Source: Bursaphelenchus xylophilus
Taxonomy: Eukaryota; Nematoda; Chromadorea; Rhabditida; Aphelenchoididae
Assembly (NCBI GenBank): GCA_904066235.2
Contig: CAJFCV020000001.1
Span: forward strand, 11,713,291 to 11,777,290
DNA: 64,000 nucleotides
Reading direction: 5' to 3'
The position numbers were made by a program, and so were the translations under genes. Under the pieces are notes generated by a model. That model did no database searches, was not told the DNA's origin, and saw only the letters and a list, made by a program, of their open reading frames with translations. This document shows positions 1 through 15,176 of this stretch, piece by piece; position 1 is the first letter of the stretch; each line of letters begins with the position of its first letter.

Positions 1-3000
1 CTTGCCATGCTAAAATCTCAGGCGATTAGCTTTCGAATTGTGTATGTCTTGTCAATTCACTCCTTCATCACTAATTCACTTTTTTTTAAAACCGGTGTCT
101 AGTATAATATCATAGTTTTTCGCCCAGTGTCGGCGTAATTTGATTCCAAAAATGCTGAAACTTGCCATGCTAAAATCTCAGGCGATTAGCTTTCGAATGG
201 TGTATGTCTTGTCAATTCACTCCGTCATCACTAATTCACCTTTTTTCAAAACCGGTGTCTAGTATAATATCAGGGTGTTTCGCCCAGTGCGGGCGCAGTT
301 TGATTCCAAAAATGCTGAAACTTGCCATGCTAAAATCTTAGGAGGTTAGCTTTCGAATGGTGTATGTCTTGTCAATTCACTCCTTCATCACTAATTCACT
401 TTTTTTAAAACCGGTGTCTAGTATAATATCAGAGTTTTTCGCCCAGTGTCGGCGTAGTTTGATTCCAAAAAAGCTGAAACTTGCCATGCTAAAATCTCAG
501 GCGATTAGCTTTCGAATGGTGTATGTCTTGTCAATACACTCCGTCATCACTAATTCACCTTTTTTCAAAACCGGTGTCTAGTATAATATCAGAGTTTTTG
601 GCCTCGGGCGGGCGTAATTTGATTCCAAAAATGCTGAAACTTGCCATGCTAAAATCTCAGGCGATTAGCTTTCGAATGGTGTATGTCTTGTCAATTCACT
701 CCTTCATCACTAATTCACTTTTTTTAAAACCGGTGTCTAGTATAATATCAGAGTTTTTGGCCTCGGGCGGGCGTAATTTGATTCCAAAAATGCTGAAACT
801 TGCCATGCTAAAATCTCAGGCGATTAGCTTTCGAATGGTGTATGTCTTGTCAATTCACTCCGTCATCACTAATTCACCTTTTTTCAAAACCGGTGTCTAG
901 TATAATATCAGAGTTTTTCGCCCAGTGTCGGCGTAATTTGATTCCAAAAATGCTGAAACTTGCCATGCTAAAATCTCAGGCGATTAGCTTTCGAATGGTG
1001 TATGTCTTGTCAATTCACTCCTTCATCACTAATTCACTTTTTTTAAAACCGGTGTCTAGTATAATATCAGAGTTTTTGGCCTCGGGCGGGCGTAATTTGA
1101 TTCCAAAAATGCTGAAACTTGCCATGCTAAAATCTCAGGCGATTAGCTTTCGAATGGTGTATGTCTTGTCAATTCACTCCGTCATCACTAATTCACCTTT
1201 TTTCAAAACCGGTGTCTAGTATAATATCAGAGTTTTTCGCCCAGTGTCGGCGTAATTTGATTCCAAAAATGCTGAAACTTGCCATGCTAAAATCTCAGGC
1301 GATTAGCTTTCGAATGGTGTATGTCTTGTCAATTCACTCCTTCATCACTAATTCACTTTTTTTAAAACCGGTGTCTAGTATAATATCAGAGTTTTTGGCC
1401 TCGGGCGGGCGTAATTTGATTCCAAAAATGCTGAAACTTGCCATGCTAAAATCTCAGGCCATTAGCTTTCGAATGGTGTATGTCTTGTCAATTTACTCCG
1501 TCATCACTAATTCACCTTTTTTCAAAACCGGTGTCTAGTATAATATCAGAGTGTTTCGCCCAGTGTGGGCGTAGTTTGATTCCAAAAATGCTGAAACTTG
1601 CCATGCTAAAATCTCAGGCGACTAGCTTTCGAATGGTGTATGTCTTGTCAATTCACTCCTTCATCACTAATTCACTTTTTTTAAAACCGGTGTCTAGTAT
1701 AATATCAGAGTTTTTGGCCTCGGGCGGGCGTAATTTGATTCCAAAAATGCTGAAACTTGCCATGCTAAAATCTCAGGCGATTAGCTTTCGAATTGTGTAT
1801 GTCTTGTCAATTCACTCCTTCATCACTAATTCACTTTTTTTTAAAACCGGTGTCTAGTATAATATCATAGTTTTTCGCCCAGTGTCGGCGTAATTTGATT
1901 CCAAAAATGCTGAAACTTGCCATGCTAAAATCTCAGGCGATTAGCTTTCGAATGGTGTATGTCTTGTCAATTCACTCCGTCATCACTAATTCACCTTTTT
2001 TCAAAACCGGTGTCTAGTATAATATCAGGGTGTTTCGCCCAGTGCGGGCGCAGTTTGATTCCAAAAATGCTGAAACTTGCCATGCTAAAATCTTAGGAGG
2101 TTAGCTTTCGAATGGTGTATGTCTTGTCAATTCACTCCTTCATCACTAATTCACTTTTTTTAAAACCGGTGTCTAGTATAATATCAGAGTTTTTCGCCCA
2201 GTGTCGGCGTAGTTTGATTCCAAAAAAGCTGAAACTTGCCATGCTAAAATCTCAGGCGATTAGCTTTCGAATGGTGTATGTCTTGTCAATTCACTCCGTC
2301 ATCACTAATTCACCTTTTTTCAAAACCGGTGTCTAGTATAATATCAGAGTTTTTGGCCTCGGGCGGGCGTAATTTGATTCCAAAAATGCTGAAACTTGCC
2401 ATGCTAAAATCTCAGGCGATTAGCTTTCGAATGGTGTATGTCTTGTCAATTTACTCCGTCATCACTAATTCACCTTTTTTCAAAACCGGTGTCTAGTATA
2501 ATATCAGGGTGTTTCGCCCAGTGCGGGCGCAGTTTGATTCCAAAAATGCTGAAACTTGCCATGCTAAAATCTTAGGAGGTTAGCTTTCGAATGGTGTATG
2601 TCTTGTCAATTCACTCCTTCATCACTAATTCACTTTTTTTAAAACCGGTGTCTAGTATAATATCAGAGTTTTTCGCCCAGTGTCGGCGTAATTTGATTCC
2701 AAAAATGCTGAAACTTGCCATGCTAAAATCTCAGGCGATTAGCTTTCGAATGGTGTATGTCTTGTCAATTTACTCCGTCATCACTAATTCACCTTTTTTC
2801 AAAACCGGTGTCTAGTATAATATCAGAGTGTTTCGCCCAGTGTGGGCGCAGTTTGATTCCAAAAATGCTGAAACTTGCCATGCTAAAATCTTAGGAGGTT
2901 AGCTTTCGAATGGTGTATGTCTTGTCAATTCACTCCTTCATCACTAATTCACTTTTTTTAAAACCGGTGTCTAGTATAATATCAGAGTTTTTCGCCCAGT

Positions 3001-6000
3001 GTCGGCGTAATTTGATTCCAAAAATGCTGAAACTTGCCATGCTAAAATCTCAGGCGATTAGCTTTCGAATGGTGTATGTCTTGTCAATTTACTCCGTCAT
3101 CACTAATTCACCTTTTTTCAAAACCGGTGTCTAGTATAATATCAGGGTGTTTCGCCCAGTGCGGGCGCAGTTTGATTCCAAAAATGCTGAAACTTGCCAT
3201 GCTAAAATCTTAGGAGGTTAGCTTTCGAATGGTGTATGTCTTGTCAATTCACTCCTTCATCACTAATTCACTTTTTTTTATAACCGGTGTCTAGTATAAT
3301 ATCAGAGTTTTTGGCCTCGGGCGGGCGTAATTTGATTCCAAAAATGCTGAAACTTGCCATGCTAAAATCTCAGGCCATTAGCTTTCGAATGGTGTATGTC
3401 TTGTCAATTTACTCCGTCATCACTAATTCACCTTTTTTCAAAACCGGTGTCTAGTATAATATCAGAGTGTTTCGCCCAGTGTGGGCGTAGTTTGATTCCA
3501 AAAATGCTGAAACTTGCCATGCTAAAATCTCAGGCGACTAGCTTTCGAATGGTGTATGTCTTGTCAATTCACTCCTTCATCACTAATTCACTTTTTTTTA
3601 AAACCGGTGTCTAGTATAATATCAGAGTTTTTGGCCTCGGGCGGGCGTAATTTGATTCCAAAAATGCTGAAACTTGCCATGCTAAAATCTCAGGCGATTA
3701 GCTTTCGAATTGTGTATGTCTTGTCAATTCACTCCTTCATCACTAATTCACTTTTTTTAAAACCGGTGTCTAGTATAATATCAGAGTTTTTCGCCCAGTG
3801 TCGGCGTAATTTGATTCCAAAAATGCTGAAACTTGCCATGCTAAAATCTCAGGCGATTAGCTTTCGAATGGTGTATGTCTTGTCAATTCACTCCGTCATC
3901 ACTAATTCACCTTTTTTCAAAACCGGTGTCTAGTATAATATCAGGGTGTTTCGCCCAGTGCGGGCGCAGTTTGATTCCAAAAATGCTGAAACTTGCCATG
4001 CTAAAATCTTAGGAGGTTAGCTTTCGAATGGTGTATGTCTTGTCAATTCACTCCTTCATCACTAATTCACTTTTTTTAAAACCGGTGTCTAGTATAATAT
4101 CAGAGTTTTTCGCCCAGTGTCGGCGTAGTTTGATTCCAAAAAAGCTGAAACTTGCCATGCTAAAATCTCAGGCGATTAGCTTTCGAATGGTGTATGTCTT
4201 GTCAATTCACTCCGTCATCACTAATTCACCTTTTTTCAAAACCGGTGTCTAGTATAATATCAGAGTTTTTGGCCTCGGGCGGGCGTAATTTGATTCCAAA
4301 AATGCTGAAACTTGCCATGCTAAAATCTCAGGCGATTAGCTTTCGAATGGTGTATGTCTTGTCAATTTACTCCGTCATCACTAATTCACCTTTTTTCAAA
4401 ACCGGTGTCTAGTATAATATCAGGGTGTTTCGCCCAGTGCGGGCGCAGTTTGATTCCAAAAATGCTGAAACTTGCCATGCTAAAATCTTAGGAGGTTAGC
4501 TTTCGAATGGTGTATGTCTTGTCAATTCACTCCTTCATCACTAATTCACTTTTTTTTAAAACCGGTGTCTAGTATAATATCAGAGTTTTTCGCCCAGTGT
4601 CGGCGTAATTTGATTCCAAAAATGCTGAAACTTGCCATGCTAAAATCTCAGGCGATTAGCTTTCGAATGGTGTATGTCTTGTCAATTCACTCCTTCATCA
4701 CTAATTCACTTTTTTTATAACCGGTGTCTAGTATAATATCAGAGTTTTTGGCCTCGGGCGGGCGTAATTTGATTCCAAAAATGCTGAAACTTGCCATGCT
4801 AAAATCTCAGGCGATTAGCTTTCGAATGGTGTATGTCTTGTCAATTCACTCCTTCATCACTAATTCACTTTTTTTAAAACCGGTGTCTAGTATAATATCA
4901 GAGTTTTTCGCCCAGTGTCGGCGTAATTTGATTCCAAAAATGCTGAAACTTGCCATGCTAAAATCTCAGGCGATTAGCTTTCGAATGGTGTATGTCTTGT
5001 CAATTCACTCCTTCATCACTAATTCACTTTTTTTAAAACCGGTGTCTAGTATAATATCAGAGTTTTTGGCCTCGGGCGGGCGTAATTTGATTCCAAAAAT
5101 GCTGAAACTTGCCATGCTAAAATCTCAGGCGATTAGCTTTCGAATGGTGTATGTCTTGTCAATTTACTCCGTCATCACTAATTCACCTTTTTTCAAAACC
5201 GGTGTCTAGTATAATATCAGAGTGTTTCGCCCAGTGTGGGCGTAGTTTGATTCCAAAAATGCTGAAACTTGCCATGCTAAAATCTCAGGCGACTAGCTTT
5301 CGAATGGTGTATGTCTTGTCAATTCACTCCTTCATCACTAATTCACTTTTTTTAAAACCGGTGTCTAGTATAATATCAGAGTTTTTGGCCTCGGGCGGGC
5401 GTAATTTGATTCCAAAAATGCTGAAACTTGCCATGCTAAAATCTCAGGCGATTAGCTTTCGAATTGTGTATGTCTTGTCAATTCACTCCTTCATCACTAA
5501 TTCACTTTTTTTAAAACCGGTGTCTAGTATAATATCAGAGTTTTTCGCCCAGTGTCGGCGTAATTTGATTCCAAAAATGCTGAAACTTGCCATGCTAAAA
5601 TCTCAGGCGATTAGCTTTCGAATGGTGTATGTCTTGTCAATTCACTCCGTCATCACTAATTCACCTTTTTTCAAAACCGGTGTCTAGTATAATATCAGGG
5701 TGTTTCGCCCAGTGCGGGCGCAGTTTGATTCCAAAAATGCTGAAACTTGCCATGCTAAAATCTTAGGAGGTTAGCTTTCGAATGGTGTATGTCTTGTCAA
5801 TTCACTCCTTCATCACTAATTCACTTTTTTTAAAACCGGTGTCTAGTATAATATCAGAGTTTTTCGCCCAGTGTCGGCGTAGTTTGATTCCAAAAAAGCT
5901 GAAACTTGCCATGCTAAAATCTCAGGCGATTAGCTTTCGAATGGTGTATGTCTTGTCAATTCACTCCGTCATCACTAATTCACCTTTTTTCAAAACCGGT

Positions 6001-9000
6001 GTCTAGTATAATATCAGAGTTTTTGGCCTCGGGCGGGCGTAATTTGATTCCAAAAATGCTGAAACTTGCCATGCTAAAATCTCAGGCGATTAGCTTTCGA
6101 ATGGTGTATGTCTTGTCAATTTACTCCGTCATCACTAATTCACCTTTTTTCAAAACCGGTGTCTAGTATAATATCAGAGTGTTTCGCCCAGTGTGGGCGT
6201 AGTTTGATTCCAAAAATGCTGAAACTTGCCATGCTAAAATCTCAGGCGATTAGCTTTCGAATGGTGTATGTCTTGTCAATTCACTCCTTCATCACTAATT
6301 CACTTTTTTTAAAACCGGTGTCTAGTATAATATCAGAGTTTTTCGCCCAGTGTCGGCGTAATTTGATTCCAAAAATGCTGAAACTTGCCATGCTAAAATC
6401 TCAGGCGATTAGCTTTCGAATGGTGTATGTCTTGTCAATTCACTCCGTCATCACTAATTCACCTTTTTTCAAAACCGGTGTCTAGTATAATATCAGGGTG
6501 TTTCGCCCAGTGCGGGCGCAGTTTGATTCCAAAAATGCTGAAACTTGCCATGCTAAAATCTTAGGAGGTTAGCTTTCGAATGGTGTATGTCTTGTCAATT
6601 CACTCCTTCATCACTAATTCACTTTTTTTTTAAAACCGGTGTCTAGTATAATATCAGAGTTTTTCGCCCAGTGTCGGCGTAGTTTGATTCCAAAAAAGCT
6701 GAAACTTGCCATGCTAAAATCTCAGGCGATTAGCTTTCGAATGGTGTATGTCTTGTCAATTCACTCCGTCATCACTAATTCACCTTTTTTCAAAACCGGT
6801 GTCTAGTATAATATCAGAGTGTTTCGCCCAGTGTGGGCGTAGTTTGATTCCAAAAATGCTGAAACTTGCCATGCTAAAATCGCAGGCGATTTAGCTTTCG
6901 AATGGTGTATGTCTTGTCAATTCACTCCGTCATCACTAATTCACCTTTTTTCAAAACCGGTGTCTAGTATAATATCAGGGTGTTTCGCCCAGTGCGGGCG
7001 CAGTTTGATTCCAAAAATGCTGAAACTTGCCATGCTAAAATCTTAGGAGGTTAGCTTTCGAATGGTGTATGTCTTGTCAATTCACTCCGTCATCACTAAT
7101 TCACCTTTTTTCAAAACCGGTGTCTAGTATAATATCAGACTGTTTCGCCCAGTGTGGGCGCAGTTTGATTCCAAAAATGCTGAAACTTGCCATGCTAAAA
7201 TCTTAGGAGGTTAGCTTTCGAATGGTGTATGTCTTGTCAATTCACTCCTTCATCACTAATTCACTTTTTTTAAAACCGGTGTCTAGTATAATATCAGAGT
7301 TTTTCGCCCAGTGTCGGCGTAGTTTGATTCCAAAAAAGCTGAAACTTGCCATGCTAAAATCTCAGGCGATTAGCTTTCGAATGGTGTATGTCTTGTCAAT
7401 TCACTCCGTCATCACTAATTCACCTTTTTTCAAAACCGGTGTCTAGTATAATATCAGAGTTTTTGGCCTCGGGCGGGCGTAATTTGATTCCAAAAATGCT
7501 GAAACTTGCCATGCTAAAATCTCAGGCGATTAGCTTTCGAATGGTGTATGTCTTGTCAATTTACTCCGTCATCACTAATTCACCTTTTTTCAAAACCGGT
7601 GTCTAGTATAATATCAGGGTGTTTCGCCCAGTGCGGGCGCAGTTTGATTCCAAAAATGCTGAAACTTGCCATGCTAAAATCTTAGGAGGTTAGCTTTCGA
7701 ATGGTGTATGTCTTGTCAATTCACTCCTTCATCACTAATTCACTTTTTTTTTAAAACCGGTGTCTAGTATAATATCAGAGTTTTTCGCCCAGTGTCGGCG
7801 TAATTTGATTCCAAAAATGCTGAAACTTGCCATGCTAAAATCTCAGGCGATTAGCTTTCGAATGGTGTATGTCTTGTCAATTCACTCCTTCATCACTAAT
7901 TCACTTTTTTTTATAACCGGTGTCTAGTATAATATCAGAGTTTTTGGCCTCGGGCGGGCGTAATTTGATTCCAAAAATGCTGAAACTTGCCATGCTAAAA
8001 TCTCAGGCGATTAGCTTTCGAATGGTGTATGTCTTGTCAATTCACTCCTTCATCACTAATTCACTTTTTTTAAAACCGGTGTCTAGTATAATATCAGAGT
8101 TTTTCGCCCAGTGTCGGCGTAATTTGATTCCAAAAATGCTGAAACTTGCCATGCTAAAATCTCAGGCGATTAGCTTTCGAATGGTGTATGTCTTGTCAAT
8201 TCACTCCTTCATCACTAATTCACTTTTTTTAAAACCGGTGTCTAGTATAATATCAGAGTTTTTGGCCTCGGGCGGGCGTAATTTGATTCCAAAAATGCTG
8301 AAACTTGCCATGCTAAAATCTCAGGCGATTAGCTTTCGAATGGTGTATGTCTTGTCAATTTACTCCGTCATCACTAATTCACCTTTTTTCAAAACCGGTG
8401 TCTAGTATAATATCAGAGTGTTTCGCCCAGTGTGGGCGTAGTTTGATTCCAAAAATGCTGAAACTTGCCATGCTAAAATCTCAGGCGACTAGCTTTCGAA
8501 TGGTGTATGTCTTGTCAATTCACTCCTTCATCACTAATTCACTTTTTTTAAAACCGGTGTCTAGTATAATATCAGAGTTTTTGGCCTCGGGCGGGCGTAA
8601 TTTGATTCCAAAAATGCTGAAACTTGCCATGCTAAAATCTCAGGCGATTAGCTTTCGAATTGTGTATGTCTTGTCAATTCACTCCTTCATCACTAATTCA
8701 CTTTTTTTAAAACCGGTGTCTAGTATAATATCAGAGTTTTTCGCCCAGTGTCGGCGTAATTTGATTCCAAAAATGCTGAAACTTGCCATGCTAAAATCTC
8801 AGGCGATTAGCTTTCGAATGGTGTATGTCTTGTCAATTCACTCCGTCATCACTAATTCACCTTTTTTCAAAACCGGTGTCTAGTATAATATCAGGGTGTT
8901 TCGCCCAGTGCGGGCGCAGTTTGATTCCAAAAATGCTGAAACTTGCCATGCTAAAATCTTAGGAGGTTAGCTTTCGAATGGTGTATGTCTTGTCAATTCA

Positions 9001-12000
9001 CTCCTTCATCACTAATTCACTTTTTTTAAAACCGGTGTCTAGTATAATATCAGAGTTTTTCGCCCAGTGTCGGCGTAGTTTGATTCCAAAAAAGCTGAAA
9101 CTTGCCATGCTAAAATCTCAGGCGATTAGCTTTCGAATGGTGTATGTCTTGTCAATTCACTCCGTCATCACTAATTCACCTTTTTTCAAAACCGGTGTCT
9201 AGTATAATATCAGAGTTTTTGGCCTCGGGCGGGCGTAATTTGATTCCAAAAATGCTGAAACTTGCCATGCTAAAATCTCAGGCGATTAGCTTTCGAATGG
9301 TGTATGTCTTGTCAATTTACTCCGTCATCACTAATTCACCTTTTTTCAAAACCGGTGTCTAGTATAATATCAGAGTGTTTCGCCCAGTGTGGGCGTAGTT
9401 TGATTCCAAAAATGCTGAAACTTGCCATGCTAAAATCTCAGGCGATTAGCTTTCGAATGGTGTATGTCTTGTCAATTCACTCCTTCATCACTAATTCACT
9501 TTTTTTAAAACCGGTGTCTAGTATAATATCAGAGTTTTTCGCCCAGTGTCGGCGTAATTTGATTCCAAAAATGCTGAAACTTGCCATGCTAAAATCTCAG
9601 GCGATTAGCTTTCGAATGGTGTATGTCTTGTCAATTCACTCCGTCATCACTAATTCACCTTTTTTCAAAACCGGTGTCTAGTATAATATCAGGGTGTTTC
9701 GCCCAGTGCGGGCGCAGTTTGATTCCAAAAATGCTGAAACTTGCCATGCTAAAATCTTAGGAGGTTAGCTTTCGAATGGTGTATGTCTTGTCAATTCACT
9801 CCTTCATCACTAATTCACTTTTTTTTAAAACCGGTGTCTAGTATAATATCAGAGTTTTTCGCCCAGTGTCGGCGTAGTTTGATTCCAAAAATGCTGAAAC
9901 TTGCCATGCTAAAATCTCAGGCGATTAGCTTTCGAATGGTGTATGTCTTGTCAATTCACTCCTTCATCACTAATTCACTTTTTTTAAAACCGGTGTCTAG
10001 TATAATATCAGAGTTTTTGGCCTCGGGCGGGCGTAATTTGATTCCAAAAATGCTGAAACTTGCCATGCTAAAATCTCAGGCGATTAGCTTTCGAATGGTG
10101 TATGTCTTGTCAATTTACTCCGTCATCACTAATTCACCTTTTTTCAAAACCGGTGTCTAGTATAATATCAGAGTGTTTCGCCCAGTGTGGGCGTAGTTTG
10201 ATTCCAAAAATGCTGAAACTTGCCATGCTAAAATCTCAGGCGACTAGCTTTCGAATGGTGTATGTCTTGTCAATTCACTCCTTCATCACTAATTCACTTT
10301 TTTTAAAACCGGTGTCTAGTATAATATCAGAGTTTTTGGCCTCGGGCGGGCGTAATTTGATTCCAAAAATGCTGAAACTTGCCATGCTAAAATCTCAGGC
10401 GATTAGCTTTCGAATTGTGTATGTCTTGTCAATTCACTCCTTCATCACTAATTCACTTTTTTTAAAACCGGTGTCTAGTATAATATCAGAGTTTTTCGCC
10501 CAGTGTCGGCGTAATTTGATTCCAAAAATGCTGAAACTTGCCATGCTAAAATCTCAGGCGATTAGCTTTCGAATGGTGTATGTCTTGTCAATTCACTCCG
10601 TCATCACTAATTCACCTTTTTTCAAAACCGGTGTCTAGTATAATATCAGGGTGTTTCGCCCAGTGCGGGCGCAGTTTGATTCCAAAAATGCTGAAACTTG
10701 CCATGCTAAAATCTTAGGAGGTTAGCTTTCGAATGGTGTATGTCTTGTCAATTCACTCCTTCATCACTAATTCACTTTTTTTTTAAAACCGGTGTCTAGT
10801 ATAATATCAGAGTTTTTCGCCCAGTGTCGGCGTAGTTTGATTCCAAAAAAGCTGAAACTTGCCATGCTAAAATCTCAGGCGATTAGCTTTCGAATGGTGT
10901 ATGTCTTGTCAATTCACTCCGTCATCACTAATTCACCTTTTTTCAAAACCGGTGTCTAGTATAATATCAGAGTTTTTGGCCTCGGGCGGGCGTAATTTGA
11001 TTCCAAAAATGCTGAAACTTGCCATGCTAAAATCTCAGGCGATTAGCTTTCGAATGGTGTATGTCTTGTCAATTTACTCCGTCATCACTAATTCACCTTT
11101 TTTCAAAACCGGTGTCTAGTATAATATCAGAGTGTTTCGCCCAGTGTGGGCGTAGTTTGATTCCAAAAATGCTGAAACTTGCCATGCTAAAATCTCAGGC
11201 GATTAGCTTTCGAATGGTGTATGTCTTGTCAATTCACTCCTTCATCACTAATTCACTTTTTTTAAAACCGGTGTCTAGTATAATATCAGAGTTTTTCGCC
11301 CAGTGTCGGCGTAATTTGATTCCAAAAATGCTGAAACTTGCCATGCTAAAATCTCAGGCGATTAGCTTTCGAATGGTGTATGTCTTGTCAATTCACTCCG
11401 TCATCACTAATTCACCTTTTTTCAAAACCGGTGTCTAGTATAATATCAGGGTGTTTCGCCCAGTGCGGGCGCAGTTTGATTCCAAAAATGCTGAAACTTG
11501 CCATGCTAAAATCTTAGGAGGTTAGCTTTCGAATGGTGTATGTCTTGTCAATTCACTCCTTCATCACTAATTCACTTTTTTTTAAAACCGGTGTCTAGTA
11601 TAATATCAGAGTTTTTCGCCCAGTGTCGGCGTAGTTTGATTCCAAAAAAGCTGAAACTTGCCATGCTAAAATCTCAGGCGATTAGCTTTCGAATGGTGTA
11701 TGTCTTGTCAATTCACTCCGTCATCACTAATTCACCTTTTTTCAAAACCGGTGTCTAGTATAATATCAGAGTGTTTCGCCCAGTGTGGGCGTAGTTTGAT
11801 TCCAAAAATGCTGAAACTTGCCATGCTAAAATCGCAGGCGATTTAGCTTTCGAATGGTGTATGTCTTGTCAATTCACTCCGTCATCACTAATTCACCTTT
11901 TTTCAAAACCGGTGTCTAGTATAATATCAGGGTGTTTCGCCCAGTGCGGGCGCAGTTTGATTCCAAAAATGCTGAAACTTGCCATGCTAAAATCTTAGGA

Positions 12001-12158
12001 GGTTAGCTTTCGAATGGTGTATGTCTTGTCAATTCACTCCGTCATCACTAATTCACCTTTTTTCAAAACCGGTGTCTAGTATAATATCAGACTGTTTCGC
12101 CCAGTGTGGGCGCAGTTTGATTCCAAAAATGCTGAAACCTGCCATGCTAAAATCTTAG

Positions 12159-12980
12159 GAGGTTACCTTTCGAATGGTGTATGTCTTGTCAATTCACTCC
12201 GTCATCACTAATTCACCTTTTTTCAAAACCGGTGTCTAGTATAATATCAGAGTGTTTCGCCCAGTGTGGGCGTAGTTTGATTCCAAAAAAGCTGAAACTT
12301 GCCATGCTAAAATCTCAGGCGATTAGCTTTCGAATGGTGTATGTCTTGTCAATTCACTCCGTCATCACTAATTCACCTTTTTTCAAAACCGGTGTCTAGT
12401 ATAATATCAGAGTGTTTCGCCCAGTGCGGGCGCAGTTTGATTCCAAAAATGCTGAAACTTGCCATGCTAAAATCTTAGGAGGTTACCTTTCGAATGGTGT
12501 ATGTCTTGTCAATTCACTCCGTCATCACTAATTCACCTTTTTTCAAAACCGGTGTCTAGTATAATATCAGAGTGTTTCGCCCAGTGTGGGCGTAGTTTGA
12601 TTCCAAAAATGCTGAAACTTGCCATGCTAAAATCTTAGGAGGTTACCTTTCGAATGGTGTATGTCTTGTCAATTCACTCCGTCATCACTAATTCACCTTT
12701 TTTCAAAACCGGTGTCTAGTATAATATCAGAGTGTTTCGCCCAGTGTGGGCGTAGTTTGATTCCAAAAATGCTGAAACTTGCCATGCTAAAATCGCAGGC
12801 GATTTAGCTTTCGAATGGTGTATGTCTTGTCAATTCACTCCGTCATCACTAATTCACCTTTTTTCAAAACCGGTGTCTAGTATAATATCAGAGTGTTTCG
12901 CCCAGTGTGGGCGTAGTTTGATTCCAAAAATGCTGAAACTTGCCATGCTAAAATCTTAGGAGGTTACCTTTCGAATGGTG
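12159..12980. repeat. Locally expanded satellite subtype
   Basis: Units here carry GAGGTTACC instead of GAGGTTAGC, seen near 12163, 12481, 12641 and 12963, and alternate with GTGGGCGTAG-type units. The subtype is confined to this stretch, which suggests recent local amplification. It separates the left higher-order region from the more homogeneous right region. Confidence 0.7.
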
Positions 12981-15139
12981 TATGTCTTGTCAATTCACTC
13001 CGTCATCACTAATTCACCTTTTTTCAAAACCGGTGTCTAGTATAATATCAGAGTGTTTCGCCCAGTGTGGGCGTAGTTTGATTCCAAAAATGCTGAAACT
13101 TGCCATGCTAAAATCGCAGGCGATTAGCTTTCGAATGGTGTATGTCTTGTCAATTCACTCCTTCATCACTAATTCACTTTTTTTAAAACCGGTGTCTAGT
13201 ATAATATCAGAGTTTTTCGCCCAGTGTCGGCGTAATTTGATTCCAAAAATGCTGAAACTTGCCATGCTAAAATCTCAGGCGATTAGCTTTCGAATGGTGT
13301 ATGTCTTGTCAATTCACTCCTTCATCACTAATTCACTTTTTTTAAAACCGGTGTCTAGTATAATATCAGAGTTTTTCGCCCAGTGTCGGCGTAATTTGAT
13401 TCCAAAAATGCTGAAACTTGCCATGCTAAAATCTCAGGCGATTAGCTTTCGAATGGTGTATGTCTTGTCAATTCACTCCTTCATCACTAATTCACTTTTT
13501 TTTAAAACCGGTGTCTAGTATAATATCAGAGTTTTTGGCCTCGGGCGGGCGTAATTTGATTCCAAAAATGCTGAAACTTGCCATGCTAAAATCTCAGGCG
13601 ATTAGCTTTCGAATGGTGTATGTCTTGTCAATTTACTCCGTCATCACTAATTCACCTTTTTTCAAAACCGGTGTCTAGTATAATATCAGAGTGTTTCGCC
13701 CAGTGTGGGCGTAGTTTGATTCCAAAAATGCTGAAACTTGCCATGCTAAAATCTCAGGCGACTAGCTTTCGAATGGTGTATGTCTTGTCAATTCACTCCT
13801 TCATCACTAATTCACTTTTTTTTAAAACCGGTGTCTAGTATAATATCAGAGTTTTTGGCCTCGGGCGGGCGTAATTTGATTCCAAAAATGCTGAAACTTG
13901 CCATGCTAAAATCTCAGGCGATTAGCTTTCGAATGGTGTATGTCTTGTCAATTCACTCCTTCATCACTAATTCACTTTTTTTAAAACCGGTGTCTAGTAT
14001 AATATCAGAGTTTTTCGCCCAGTGTCGGCGTAATTTGATTCCAAAAATGCTGAAACTTGCCATGCTAAAATCTCAGGCGATTAGCTTTCGAATGGTGTAT
14101 GTCTTGTCAATTCACTCCTTCATCACTAATTCACTTTTTTTAAAACCGGTGTCTAGTATAATATCAGAGTTTTTCGCCCAGTGTCGGCGTAATTTGATTC
14201 CAAAAATGCTGAAACTTGCCATGCTAAAATCTCAGGCGATTAGCTTTCGAATGGTGTATGTCTTGTCAATTCACTCCTTCATCACTAATTCACTTTTTTT
14301 AAAACCGGTGTCTAGTATAATATCAGAGTTTTTGGCCTCGGGCGGGCGTAATTTGATTCCAAAAATGCTGAAACTTGCCATGCTAAAATCTCAGGCGATT
14401 AGCTTTCGAATGGTGTATGTCTTGTCAATTCACTCCTTCATCACTAATTCACTTTTTTTAAAACCGGTGTCTAGTATAATATCAGAGTTTTTCGCCCAGT
14501 GTCGGCGTAATTTGATTCCAAAAATGCTGAAACTTGCCATGCTAAAATCTCAGGCGATTAGCTTTCGAATGGTGTATGTCTTGTCAATTCACTCCTTCAT
14601 CACTAATTCACTTTTTTTAAAACCGGTGTCTAGTATAATATCAGAGTTTTTCGCCCAGTGTCGGCGTAATTTGATTCCAAAAATGCTGAAACTTGCCATG
14701 CTAAAATCTCAGGCGATTAGCTTTCGAATGGTGTATGTCTTGTCAATTCACTCCTTCATCACTAATTCACTTTTTTTAAAACCGGTGTCTAGTATAATAT
14801 CAGAGTTTTTGGCCTCGGGCGGGCGTAATTTGATTCCAAAAATGCTGAAACTTGCCATGCTAAAATCTCAGGCGATTAGCTTTCGAATGGTGTATGTCTT
14901 GTCAATTCACTCCTTCATCACTAATTCACTTTTTTTAAAACCGGTGTCTAGTATAATATCAGAGTTTTTCGCCCAGTGTCGGCGTAATTTGATTCCAAAA
15001 ATGCTGAAACTTGCCATGCTAAAATCTCAGGCGATTAGCTTTCGAATGGTGTATGTCTTGTCAATTCACTCCTTCATCACTAATTCACTTTTTTTTAAAA
15101 CCGGTGTCTAGTATAATATCAGAGTTTTTCGCCCAGTGT

Positions 15140-15176
15140 CGGCGCAATTTAATTTCAAAATAGCTGAAGCTTGCCA
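15140..15176. repeat. Most divergent satellite unit segment
   Basis: One unit has a cluster of changes in an otherwise nearly invariant block: CAATTTAATTTC and AATAGCTGAAGC replace the usual TAATTTGATTCC and AATGCTGAAAC. Neighbouring units on both sides are standard. This could be a point of low gene conversion or an assembly join. Confidence 0.6.
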